Positions 8,582 to 16,209 of a stretch of 35,824 nucleotides of DNA are shown here, piece by piece. The position numbers were made by a program, and so were the translations under genes. Source of the DNA: Flavobacteriales bacterium. Its GTDB lineage: Bacteria > Bacteroidota > Bacteroidia > Flavobacteriales_D > Sanyastnellaceae. The DNA lies in NCBI GenBank assembly GCA_030828175.1, contig JAURDB010000010.1, positions 1 to 35,824 on the forward strand, in the 5' to 3' direction. Position 1 is the first letter of the stretch. Every line of letters begins with the position of its first letter. The notes below the pieces were generated by a model that was not told the origin of the DNA, made no database searches, and saw nothing but the letters and a program-made list of their open reading frames with translations.

Positions 8582-9669
8582 ATGTGGAAGGCGACCTGGC
8601 GCATGTGCCTTACCGTCTGGCCTTCCATCGAGAATTCTGCGGTCATGGCCTTTCCGGTGGGGTGAAGCAAGGCTTCTGAGACCGAATTCAGTCGTCCCAT
8701 GGGAATGCCGCGCAACCGCCCCAGTTCAAGAAGGTCGGCACCATCGATGAGGGCCAAGGCCTGCGCAAGCACTTTGGCCAATTCCTTTCTGTTCCGCACC
8801 CTGGAAGGGTTCGTGGAAAACCGTGCATCCTCTGCAAGTCCAGGGCGCTGGATGGCCCCACACAGGGCCTGAAATTGGCGGTCATTTCCCACGGCGAGGA
8901 CAATCCGGCTTCCACAGGCACAGGCGAATGACTCGCCGTATGGCGCAATCTGCGGGTGCTCGGGACCGAGCGCCTGAGGTTCGCTGCCCGCGACAAGATG
9001 CTCTGTGCCCCGATTGACCAATGCACTGAGACCGGAGGCGTCGAGCCAAACCTGCACATAACTGCCCATGTTGTCCTTTTCTCTTTCCCACAAAGCGAGC
9101 AACGCAGCGGAACGCAGCTGGTGGGCCGCGAGGATGTCCATCATGGCCACGGGCATGCGGAAAGGCGAACGCCCCGGCTCGCCATTCAAAGCCATCAGGC
9201 CGGTTTCCGCTTGAACCACCATGTCGTAACCGGGTCGATCCGGTTCGTGCAAGAATCCTTGGAGGTGGAGGTGAATGAGGCCCGGATGCTTCTTCGCGAT
9301 TTGGGAGGGGGCCAAGCCCAACCGATCGAGGCTAGAAGCTTTGAAATTCTGGAGCAGAATGTCCGCCCCTTTGAGCCAATCGTCAAGGGCCGCCCGGTCG
9401 TCTTCGACCGACAGGTCCAGAAAAACCACCTTCTTTGGGCCGTTTGCAGCTGCGTAATAAGCGCTCACTCCAAGTGGAGACTCCCCTTGGGCCCTCCATT
9501 GACGGGTCACGTCACCACCGGAACGGGGGTGCTCCACCTTGATGACCTCAGCGCCCAATTCGAGCAGAAACGTGCCCGCCAACGGCCCGGCCAGCACGGA
9601 GGCCAGTTCTATCACTTTGAGACCCGTGAGAGGCCGGTAAGCACCCAGTGGAGAGTCGGGTTGGTCCAT
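8554..9669 (-). CDS. CaiB/BaiF family CoA transferase (alpha-methylacyl-CoA racemase-like)
   Basis: 371 residues. Family III CoA-transferase features: LTGLKVIELASVLAGPLAGTFLLELGAEVIKVEHP at the N-terminus, the ILLQNFKASSLDRLGL segment, the loop with the catalytic Asp (RPGYDMVVQAETGLM), and the C-terminal TAEFSMEGQTVRHMRQVAF. It is shorter than the about 400-430 residues of formyl-CoA transferases and closer to racemase-like members. The acyl group cannot be assigned. It starts nine bases after the photolyase stop on the same strand, so the two may share an mRNA, yet a -7-like box formed partly by that stop codon could also drive it. It overlaps the lytic transglycosylase gene tail to tail by 28 bases. 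Confidence 0.88.
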   Translation of the reverse strand: MDQPDSPLGAYRPLTGLKVIELASVLAGPLAGTFLLELGAEVIKVEHPRSGGDVTRQWRAQGESPLGVSAYYAAANGPKKVVFLDLSVEDDRAALDDWLKGADILLQNFKASSLDRLGLAPSQIAKKHPGLIHLHLQGFLHEPDRPGYDMVVQAETGLMALNGEPGRSPFRMPVAMMDILAAHQLRSAALLALWEREKDNMGSYVQVWLDASGLSALVNRGTEHLVAGSEPQALGPEHPQIAPYGESFACACGSRIVLAVGNDRQFQALCGAIQRPGLAEDARFSTNPSRVRNRKELAKVLAQALALIDGADLLELGRLRGIPMGRLNSVSEALLHPTGKAMTAEFSMEGQTVRHMRQVAFHIQRNGKLST

Positions 9670-9673
9670 GAGG

Positions 9674-9681
9674 CCAAGTTA
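9674..9681 (-). promoter_or_regulatory. -7-like element overlapping the photolyase stop codon
   Basis: TAACTTGG on the minus strand sits exactly four bases before ATG 9669. Its TAA is the stop codon of the upstream photolyase gene. It fits TAnnTT with the recurrent spacing but could be a coincidence of the stop codon. Confidence 0.3.
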
Positions 9682-11016
9682 GGCCTCCGCCAAAGCTGCT
9701 TTGTATGTGTCGATCGCCCTTTGGCGGGCGAATTTGTGCTCCACGATGGGCGCGCCATATCCGGGGGTTCCCCATTCTGGAACCCAGCGCTTGACATAGA
9801 TTCCTTTGGGGTCGAACTTCTTCATTTGGCTTTCCGGATTGAATACCCGGAAGTAGGGAGCGGCATCGCAGCCACTGCCAGAAGCCCACTGCCACCCGCC
9901 GACGTTGGAGGCCAATTCGTAATCGAGCAATTTCTCGGCGAAATACCGTTCTCCCCAGCGCCAATCAATGAGCAGGTGCTTGCAAAGGAAACTCGCTACG
10001 ACCATGCGTACACGGTTGTGCATGAAGCCGGTCGCATTCAATTCGCGCATGCCCGCATCCACAAGGGGATAGCCCGTCTTCCCGCGGCACCAGGCATCAA
10101 AACCGGCTTCGTCCTGTCGCCACGGAATGCGGTCGTATTTGGGCCGAAAGGCATCGCTTGCGCTGTGGGGGAAATGATGCAAGATGGACTGATAGAATTC
10201 ACGCCAAATCAGCTCTGTCAGCCATTTCTCACTGTGCTTCATCCCCAAGGCTGCCAGGTGCCGGATCGAAACGGTGCCAAATCTCAGGTGCAGACTCATG
10301 CGCGTTGTGCCCATGATGGAAGGGGTGTCCCGACGTTCAGCATAGGCACGAATTGTATCGGGCTGGAGTGCATGGTCGAATGCCGTCCAGCCTTCGGGAT
10401 TGCCGGATTCTTCATCAAAGCCCATTTCCTGAAGGGTGGGCAATGCCTGGAGTGGAGAACTCGCCCAGCTCCCTTGTTCCAAGGAGTCCACGGTATCCAG
10501 GGGAACCCCGTCCATCGATTCCAAAACCCTGTGCCATTTTCTGGAATAGGGAGTGAAAACGGTATAGGGTGTACCGTCGTCCTTGAGCACCGATTCGGGC
10601 GGCAGAATCACATGGTCTTCGTGCAGCGAGAAAGAAATCCCCTGATCTTCGGCCCATTGTGCCACCTCAAGGTCACGGCGAACCGGATAGGGAGCATAGT
10701 CTCTATTGGTGTGGATTTCGACCACCTTCTGTCCACGCGATCGCAGCACTGCTATGAGCTCCTTGAGCGATGTCAAAGGTTGACCATGCAACACGTGCAG
10801 GCTTCCGCCAGACTGGGCATATTCTTGGCTTAACCTCGATACATGATGGTGGATGAAACCCACCCGTCGGTCCAATTCGGGCAAACGGTCGAGAATGTAA
10901 CGGTCAAAACAAAAGAAAGAGGCCACAGGGAGCCCTGAAGCACGTGCGGCGAAGAGGCCGCGGTTGTCTTCCATGCGCAAGTCCCTGCGGTGCCAGAAGA
11001 GAGAGATATCGGTCAT
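9679..11016 (-). CDS. Cryptochrome/DNA photolyase family protein (class I CPD photolyase type)
   Basis: 445 residues from ATG 11016. N-terminal photolyase alpha/beta domain (LFWHRRDLRMEDNRGL), then the FAD-binding domain: TRMSLHLRFGTVSIR, ELIWREFY, WCRGKTGYPLVDAGMRELN, MHNRVRMVVASFL, DWRWGERYF, and ASNVGGWQWASGSGCDAAPYFRVFNP. The Asn before VGGWQW corresponds to E. coli Asn378 near the flavin N5, and the Trp after GG to the first electron-transfer Trp (Trp382). This supports blue-light repair of cyclobutane pyrimidine dimers rather than a signalling cryptochrome, although that split cannot be settled by motif alone. An upstream ATG at 11070 has no conserved sequence behind it. It probably shares a transcript with the CaiB gene. 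Confidence 0.92.
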   Translation of the reverse strand: MTDISLFWHRRDLRMEDNRGLFAARASGLPVASFFCFDRYILDRLPELDRRVGFIHHHVSRLSQEYAQSGGSLHVLHGQPLTSLKELIAVLRSRGQKVVEIHTNRDYAPYPVRRDLEVAQWAEDQGISFSLHEDHVILPPESVLKDDGTPYTVFTPYSRKWHRVLESMDGVPLDTVDSLEQGSWASSPLQALPTLQEMGFDEESGNPEGWTAFDHALQPDTIRAYAERRDTPSIMGTTRMSLHLRFGTVSIRHLAALGMKHSEKWLTELIWREFYQSILHHFPHSASDAFRPKYDRIPWRQDEAGFDAWCRGKTGYPLVDAGMRELNATGFMHNRVRMVVASFLCKHLLIDWRWGERYFAEKLLDYELASNVGGWQWASGSGCDAAPYFRVFNPESQMKKFDPKGIYVKRWVPEWGTPGYGAPIVEHKFARQRAIDTYKAALAEA

Positions 11017-11036
11017 GGTAGGGCAGAAAAGAGGCA

Positions 11037-11056
11037 GCCCGGAGATTACCCCGGGC
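11037..11056 (-). other. Hairpin in the photolyase 5' leader
   Basis: GCCCGG at 11037-11042 pairs with CCGGGC at 11051-11056, a 6-bp GC-only stem with an 8-base loop, ending 20 bases before the photolyase ATG at 11016. It has no U tract, so it is not a typical terminator. It may influence mRNA stability or translation of the photolyase; function unknown. Confidence 0.4.
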
Positions 11057-11073
11057 CGCCAGCAAATCAAACG

Positions 11074-11116
11074 TGATCATAAACACCTTACTGATCAAGA
11101 ACCCCTCGTTCGGGGT
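11074..11116. other. Intergenic region with twin TGATCA palindromes and a short stem
   Basis: The 164-base gap between the epimerase stop and the photolyase start holds TGATCA at 11074-11079 and 11092-11097, centres 18 bases apart, followed by a 5-bp stem (ACCCC 11101-11105 with GGGGT 11112-11116). The stem could act as a weak terminator for the epimerase gene; the palindromes could be an operator for the photolyase. No TAnnTTTG box was found here. Confidence 0.3.
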
Positions 11117-11180
11117 CATGAAGTGAACAACAGGAAGAATAGAATGTTCACGCAGCCGAAGAAATTTCTGCCAAAGGCCA

Positions 11181-12119
11181 TCACTTCTTTCGGTCCACCA
11201 GATCCTGGAGGGCCGAGTGCAAATCCGGGTGTTGGAACTGGAAATCCAGCGCCTGCAGTTTCTCAGGAAGGATGCGATGTGAGGCGAGCAAAGCTTCCGC
11301 TGCCTCGCCGAACCAAAGTCTCAGTGCCCAGGAAGGAACGGCCGGGAAAAAATGAGGCCTGCCAAGGACGGTCGCAAGGGCATGGCTGAATTCCCGCTGT
11401 CTCACGGGCCCGGGAGCAACTGCATTGAGGGTACCATGGAAGTCATCGTTTTGAACCGCCTCGGAAATCAATGCCACCAAATCTTCGAGGTGAATCCAGC
11501 TCTGCCATTGTTCACCGGATGCCAAAGGCGCCCCAAGGCCCCATTTGTAAATGGGCAAGAGCCTCTCCAAAGCGCCACCTTGAGTGGATAGGACCAATCC
11601 GATCCGAAGGCAGGTATGCCCACCGCCAAGATGGCCCAAGTCGCCTGCAGACTTTTCCCATTCGGCCACGACATCGGCAAGAAAGCCACTGCCTCCGGCC
11701 ATGCTTTCCGTCTTGGCCTCATCGCCAGGAGGGTAAAAGCCGATGGCGCTGGCGGAAATGACATGTGGCGCCACCCCTGCATCCCTGCATGCGGCCCGGA
11801 TCAAATCGAGACTGTCAATGCGGCTCGCTCGAATTCTCTTCTTCGCTTCCGGGGTCCATCGCTGGGCAACAGGCTCTCCAGCGAGGTGAATGACGGTGCC
11901 CACATCTTCCAGCGCTCCTTTTTGGATTTCTCGCTTTTCCAGGTCCCAGCCGAAAGCTTGTACCGGAAGCTCCGAAGCCCGGGCGCGATTCGGTGGAGTT
12001 CGGGTCAGCACACGCAGGGGGCGATGGGGCAGACACCGCGTCAATTCTGCGGTCAGAGCGCGTCCCACCAAGCCTGAGGCGCCGGTAATCAAGATGGGCG
12101 AGGAGTCTGATGGTGTCAT
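11181..12119 (-). CDS. TIGR01777 family NAD(P)-binding epimerase-like protein (YfcH/SulA type)
   Basis: 312 residues from ATG 12119. The N-terminus has the Rossmann glycine motif ILITGASGLVGRAL, followed by VIHLAGEPVAQRWTPEAKKRIRASR, a hallmark of TIGR01777 proteins, SASAIGFYPPGDEAKTE, LRIGLVLSTQGGAL, and WIHLEDLVALI. The C-terminal DUF1731-like segment is present (LGRPHFFPAVPSWALRLWFGEAAEALLASHRILPEKL). The reaction of this family is unknown; E. coli YfcH is the standard homologue. It heads a leftward trio with the photolyase and the CoA transferase; TIGR01777 genes often lie near photolyase genes, which suggests a stress or light context, but this is inference. Confidence 0.9.
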   Translation of the reverse strand: MTPSDSSPILITGASGLVGRALTAELTRCLPHRPLRVLTRTPPNRARASELPVQAFGWDLEKREIQKGALEDVGTVIHLAGEPVAQRWTPEAKKRIRASRIDSLDLIRAACRDAGVAPHVISASAIGFYPPGDEAKTESMAGGSGFLADVVAEWEKSAGDLGHLGGGHTCLRIGLVLSTQGGALERLLPIYKWGLGAPLASGEQWQSWIHLEDLVALISEAVQNDDFHGTLNAVAPGPVRQREFSHALATVLGRPHFFPAVPSWALRLWFGEAAEALLASHRILPEKLQALDFQFQHPDLHSALQDLVDRKK

Positions 12120-12254
12120 TTTGGGTCTGCCTGAAGAGAACCAATGCCTTGGCCTCAGGTTCAATCGAATCTTTCAATTGCGCGACAAGGGGCATGAAAT
12201 TTGGGATAAAATGTAAAATATAGACGACGAATTCGTATTTTTAAGGCCTTGATC
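12120..12254. promoter_or_regulatory. AT-rich divergent promoter region
   Basis: This 135-base gap has the lowest GC of the window around 12195-12245. On the plus strand TATTTTTA (12236-12243) is a candidate -7 box for the choice-of-anchor gene, 11 bases before ATG 12255 and five before an in-frame TTG at 12249. On the minus strand TATATTTT (12215-12222) is a candidate for the epimerase gene with a leader of about 90 bases. Neither has a convincing -33 box. Confidence 0.4.
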
Positions 12255-14303
12255 ATGCCCCCATTGGCTCTTCTCCAGACACTGTTCTATCGCAACGTCT
12301 TGCTGTGGATCTGTTGCACCTTATCCCTTGGGGTGGTGGCGCAGGGAGCGTGCATTGGAGGTATGATCAATGAAACGTGGCCCTGCCACAATGTCGAATT
12401 GCTCGCCCATGTCCCCAATGTCATGACCGGGGAGCAAAATGCCAACGACCTGTGGGGGTGGACCGATCCTGTTGACGGACGAGAGTATGTCCTCTTGGGG
12501 AAGCGCAACGGGACCTGGTTCGTGGACGTGAGCGAACCGAAGCAGCCGAGGGTTGTGGGAAAGCTGGCCACGGTGGGCTTGGCCAATTCACTGTGGAGGG
12601 ACGTCAAAGTGGTGGGCAACCACATGGTGGTTGTCAGTGAGGTGGTGAACTCCCGTTTGCAGGTCTTCGACTTGACCCGTTTGCGCAACCACACATCCAT
12701 CGCTCCGCCCATCACATTTTCAACCGACACAGTGCTGGGTGGATTTTCCAAGGCGCACAATCTCGCCGTGGCCCCGGATGAACCCCTGGTGTTCGTATGC
12801 GGCTCAAATGGAACCGGGGGGGTGCTGGTTTATGATTTCGCCGACACAAATTCACCCGCTCTGGTGGGGAGTTGGACAGAATCCTATGTTCATGATGCCC
12901 ATGTCATTCGATATGCTGGACCGGATACACTGTACCAGGGTAAACTGATGGCGGCAGCAAGCTGTGCGACTGACTTTCGGATCTTGGACGTTACGGATGT
13001 AGGTGACATTCAGGAAGTGTCATCGGCTGCACACCAGCCCCATGGCTATCTGCACCAAGGTTGGTTCTCTGCAGACCATAGGTACTTCTTTCTCGGAGAT
13101 GAAACGGACGAAACGAATGGCATTGTCAACGGAACCACCACGTATGTCTGGGATGTTCAGGACTTGGATTCTCCGTTGCTGCTCGGAGCTGTGGATTTGG
13201 GGACGGAAGGCACCGATCACAATCTTTACGCCCGAGGGGATTGGCTGTTTCAGAGCAATTACAACGATGGCCTGAGGGCACAATTGTTCTCGCCGGAAAG
13301 TGACGATTTGCTGCAGGAGATGGCGTTTTTTGACACGCAGCCTGACCTCAGCATCCCCGGTTTCTCAGGAAGTTGGAGCAACTATCCCTTTTTTGAATCG
13401 GGCACCATCGCTGTTTCCGATCAAACGAAGGGCCTCTTTTTGGTCCGAACACAATTCATGCGTGGCTGGCCTGAGTTGATTACGCTCTGCCCTTCAGACA
13501 CCGCGCACATTCTTCTGGAAATCGACTCTTGCATTGTCGGTCCGGTGAGTGTTCTGGTACCCGATGGGGTACAATGGGTATCCACCGATAGCTTGCCCGG
13601 TCCGGGTACATGGCCTGTGGATATTGCGGGTTTCGACTGGAATGACATGCAAGGCATGACCTTGCGCATTGTTGCCGGGGGATTGGTTCACGCCTACGAT
13701 GTTTTCATCGACGTGACCGAGGACGCGGCACATTTTCCAGACCTTGATGGCGATGGCTATGGGACCTTTGATGGAGTCGTCTTCGGCTGCAATCCGGGGC
13801 CCGGATATGCCCATGTCGGTGGAGACTGCAATGACCTGGATGCCGATATCCGCCCTGGACTGATCGATTTATGTGACGGAATTGACACCGATTGCGACCA
13901 GACCATCGACGAGGATGGTGAGTCCATTCCGTTTTACCTCGACATTGATGGGGACGGTGTTGCTGGATCCCAGGTGTTTGCATCCTGCACCCCGCCTTCA
14001 TACGCCTTTTTGGAGCCGGGGATGGACTGCAACGACCTGGACGCAACCATGTTTCCCGGGGGGGCGCCGACGATGGCGGGGGTGGACAATGACTGCAATG
14101 GCTACATCCTGGGAATGGAACAATTGGGCGGAGGTTGTCCAGGGGACCTGAATGGAGACCAGGTCGTCACCATCCAGGATTTGCTCGAGTTCCTGAACTT
14201 TTTTGGCAGCTATGGTTTCCTCGAGGCCGATTTGAATTTTGATCAGCATGTAGGTGTTGCCGATCTGCTTCTGATGCTCGGTTATCTCGGGGTCGAGTGC
14301 TAA
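12255..14303 (+). CDS. Secreted choice-of-anchor B family protein with MopE-type and dockerin-like calcium modules
   Basis: 682 residues. A signal peptide covers about 15-32 (LLWICCTLSLGVVAQ). Residues about 45-390 match the choice-of-anchor B family, a beta-propeller-like extracellular domain (DLWGWTDPVDGREYVLLG, FVDVSEPKQPRVVGKL, VHDAHVIRYAGPDTLYQGK). After an Ig-like stretch come two MopE-type motifs: DLDGDGYGTFD with GDCNDLDADIRPG and CDGIDTDCDQTIDED at about 496-555, and a degenerate second copy at about 560-617. The C-terminus (from about 627) is a dockerin-like pair, GDLNGDQVVTIQDLLEFL and ADLNFDQHVGVADLLLML, each with an EF-hand calcium loop. The protein ends there with no standard T9SS tail. 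Its ligand is unknown. It is convergent with the ABC exporter, with only seven bases between the stops. Confidence 0.85.
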   Translation: MPPLALLQTLFYRNVLLWICCTLSLGVVAQGACIGGMINETWPCHNVELLAHVPNVMTGEQNANDLWGWTDPVDGREYVLLGKRNGTWFVDVSEPKQPRVVGKLATVGLANSLWRDVKVVGNHMVVVSEVVNSRLQVFDLTRLRNHTSIAPPITFSTDTVLGGFSKAHNLAVAPDEPLVFVCGSNGTGGVLVYDFADTNSPALVGSWTESYVHDAHVIRYAGPDTLYQGKLMAAASCATDFRILDVTDVGDIQEVSSAAHQPHGYLHQGWFSADHRYFFLGDETDETNGIVNGTTTYVWDVQDLDSPLLLGAVDLGTEGTDHNLYARGDWLFQSNYNDGLRAQLFSPESDDLLQEMAFFDTQPDLSIPGFSGSWSNYPFFESGTIAVSDQTKGLFLVRTQFMRGWPELITLCPSDTAHILLEIDSCIVGPVSVLVPDGVQWVSTDSLPGPGTWPVDIAGFDWNDMQGMTLRIVAGGLVHAYDVFIDVTEDAAHFPDLDGDGYGTFDGVVFGCNPGPGYAHVGGDCNDLDADIRPGLIDLCDGIDTDCDQTIDEDGESIPFYLDIDGDGVAGSQVFASCTPPSYAFLEPGMDCNDLDATMFPGGAPTMAGVDNDCNGYILGMEQLGGGCPGDLNGDQVVTIQDLLEFLNFFGSYGFLEADLNFDQHVGVADLLLMLGYLGVEC

Positions 14304-14310
14304 AAAAGCC

Positions 14311-16197
14311 TCACCCGGTCGAGCGCTGTTGCTTTCGATTCAATTCCGCATACAGGCCTTGCTTCTGAAGCAGCCCGTCGTGATCACCCTGCTCCACAAT
14401 CCTGCCCTTTTCCAGCACGAGGATGAGGTCGGCATCCCTGACCGTAGAGACCCGGTGAGATATGAGGATGGTCGTCCTTCCTTTCATGATGCGGCGAAGG
14501 TTCCCCAAGATGAGGGCCTCGGTTTCGGTATCCACCGCACTCAGGCAATCATCGAAAATCAGAATCCGCGGCTTTCTCAGGATGGCCCTTGCAATGGATA
14601 TCCGCTGCTTTTGGCCACCACTCAAGTTGACCCCCCGCTCGCCGAGCAAAGTGCCATAGCCTTTTGGAAAGTCCACAATGTTGTCATGTACAGCTGCATC
14701 CTTGGCGGCTTGCATGATTTCCTCGTCGGTGGCGTCATCGACGCCAAATGCGATGTTGTTGGCGATGGTGTCAGAAAACAGAAAGACATCCTGTGGAACG
14801 TATCCAATGGATCCACGCAAGCTGGAAAGGTGGATGTCCCGCAGGGAAGTTCCATCCAATTCTACTCGACCTCGGGTGGGGTCGTAGAGACGAGCGACGA
14901 GTTGGGCCAAAGTGGATTTGCCGCTTCCGGTTCGACCGATGACGGCCAAGGTTTGCCCCTTGCCCAGACTGAATTCGATGTTTTCGAGGGCGGCGATGTT
15001 GGAATCCGAATAGGTCAATCCCACGTTCCGAAAGGCGATGTTGCCTTCGATGTCCGTGGGTTTGGAAGCGGCATTGACAATGTCTGATTCCAACTCGAGA
15101 AAGGCGTTGATTCGGGCCTGGCTCGCTGCTGCCTTCTGTACGAGCGAGGTTACCCAACCGACCGAAGCAAATGGCCAAGTCAGCAAGTTGACATAAAAAA
15201 CAAACTGGAATATGTGCCCCAGTTGCAGGTCGCCGGAAAATACCCTGAGCCCTCCCACATAAATGGTCAGGATGGTGCTCAATCCTACCAACATCACAAT
15301 GATGGGCATGAACATGGCGTCGACCTTCACCAAGTCTAGGGAGCGGAATTTGTACTCGTCCGCGGCTTCGCGAAAGCGCTCCATGGCCCGCTTTTCACGG
15401 CGGTGCGCAGCCAGTACCCGAATGCCTGAAAAATCCTGCTGGACTTTGGCGCTGATGAGGCTCTGCTGAGATTGGACCGCATCGCTCTTTTTGTGGATGC
15501 GGGAACTGACCTTGTAGACGCCCCAACTCATGATGGGGAGGGGAGCGAGTGACCAAAGGGTCAAGGTGACGTCAATCTGCAACATCACGCCCACCGTGAG
15601 CACCATCATTGACACCAGTGTGAGCCCGTACATCACAGCCGGTCCGAGGTACATCCGCACTTTGGATACGTCCTCGGAGATGCGGTTCATCAAGTCACCG
15701 GTGGCGTGCTCCTTGTAGAAGGACACGGGCAACCGCTGATATTGGTCGTAAATGGCCTCTTTGAGATCGTATTCGATCAGACGACTCATGACAATGATGG
15801 TCTGCCGGGTCATAAAGGAAAAAATGCCCTTCAGGAGGTAGGCCAACATGTACAGCAATGCCTGTAGTCCCGCGATGACCGTGACGAATCGAATGAGCTC
15901 CTCTCGATTTTCAGGAACGAGATTGTCACTGGCATTCCAGCCGATCCAGCGGGACAGAGTGGAGAGTGTAGGGGGGGCATCGGGAACTCCCTGCGCAAAT
16001 ACCTCAGCCGCGCTTTGTCCTTCATCCAGGGGCTGGAGGTAGTCGGTGTAGGCTGCCTGAAGAAGGTTGATGCCTTCGCCGATCACAACGGGAGCGAATA
16101 CTGAAAAGGCATTGGTGAGCAGCACGAACAGCACACCGAGGGCGAGCCGTCCACGATACTTCCAGAAGAAGGGGTTCAATGCCGCCAGCGCTCCCAT
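14311..16197 (-). CDS. ABC transporter, fused permease and ATPase (MsbA/lipid-exporter-like)
   Basis: 628 residues. The membrane domain (residues 1-370) has about six spans and an unusually long first periplasmic loop (about residues 45-105). The nucleotide-binding domain has Walker A GRTGSGKST, Q-loop VPQDVF, signature LSGGQKQR, Walker B ILIFDD, D-loop SAVD and H-loop ISHR. The residue after Walker B is Asp rather than the usual catalytic Glu, as in the degenerate site of some heterodimeric exporters. It likely moves a lipid, drug or peptide out of the cytoplasm; the substrate is unknown. It starts nine bases after the TonB receptor stop on the same strand. Confidence 0.9.
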   Translation of the reverse strand: MGALAALNPFFWKYRGRLALGVLFVLLTNAFSVFAPVVIGEGINLLQAAYTDYLQPLDEGQSAAEVFAQGVPDAPPTLSTLSRWIGWNASDNLVPENREELIRFVTVIAGLQALLYMLAYLLKGIFSFMTRQTIIVMSRLIEYDLKEAIYDQYQRLPVSFYKEHATGDLMNRISEDVSKVRMYLGPAVMYGLTLVSMMVLTVGVMLQIDVTLTLWSLAPLPIMSWGVYKVSSRIHKKSDAVQSQQSLISAKVQQDFSGIRVLAAHRREKRAMERFREAADEYKFRSLDLVKVDAMFMPIIVMLVGLSTILTIYVGGLRVFSGDLQLGHIFQFVFYVNLLTWPFASVGWVTSLVQKAAASQARINAFLELESDIVNAASKPTDIEGNIAFRNVGLTYSDSNIAALENIEFSLGKGQTLAVIGRTGSGKSTLAQLVARLYDPTRGRVELDGTSLRDIHLSSLRGSIGYVPQDVFLFSDTIANNIAFGVDDATDEEIMQAAKDAAVHDNIVDFPKGYGTLLGERGVNLSGGQKQRISIARAILRKPRILIFDDCLSAVDTETEALILGNLRRIMKGRTTILISHRVSTVRDADLILVLEKGRIVEQGDHDGLLQKQGLYAELNRKQQRSTG

Positions 16198-16201
16198 TCG
16201 G

Positions 16202-16209
16202 TGAAGTTA
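16202..16209 (-). promoter_or_regulatory. -7-like element overlapping the TonB receptor stop codon
   Basis: TAACTTCA on the minus strand sits exactly four bases before ATG 16197 of the ABC exporter. Its TAA is the stop codon of the upstream receptor gene. The same arrangement occurs at 9674-9681. Confidence 0.3.

Noticed and set aside
8956-10833. A 625-codon open frame on the plus strand
   Set aside because: It is antisense to the CoA transferase and photolyase genes, which both have complete family motifs. High GC makes long antisense frames common; it has no recognisable domain.
12249-12251. TTG start for the choice-of-anchor B gene, five bases after a -7-like box
   Set aside because: It adds only two residues before ATG 12255; ATG preferred, although leaderless use of TTG is possible.
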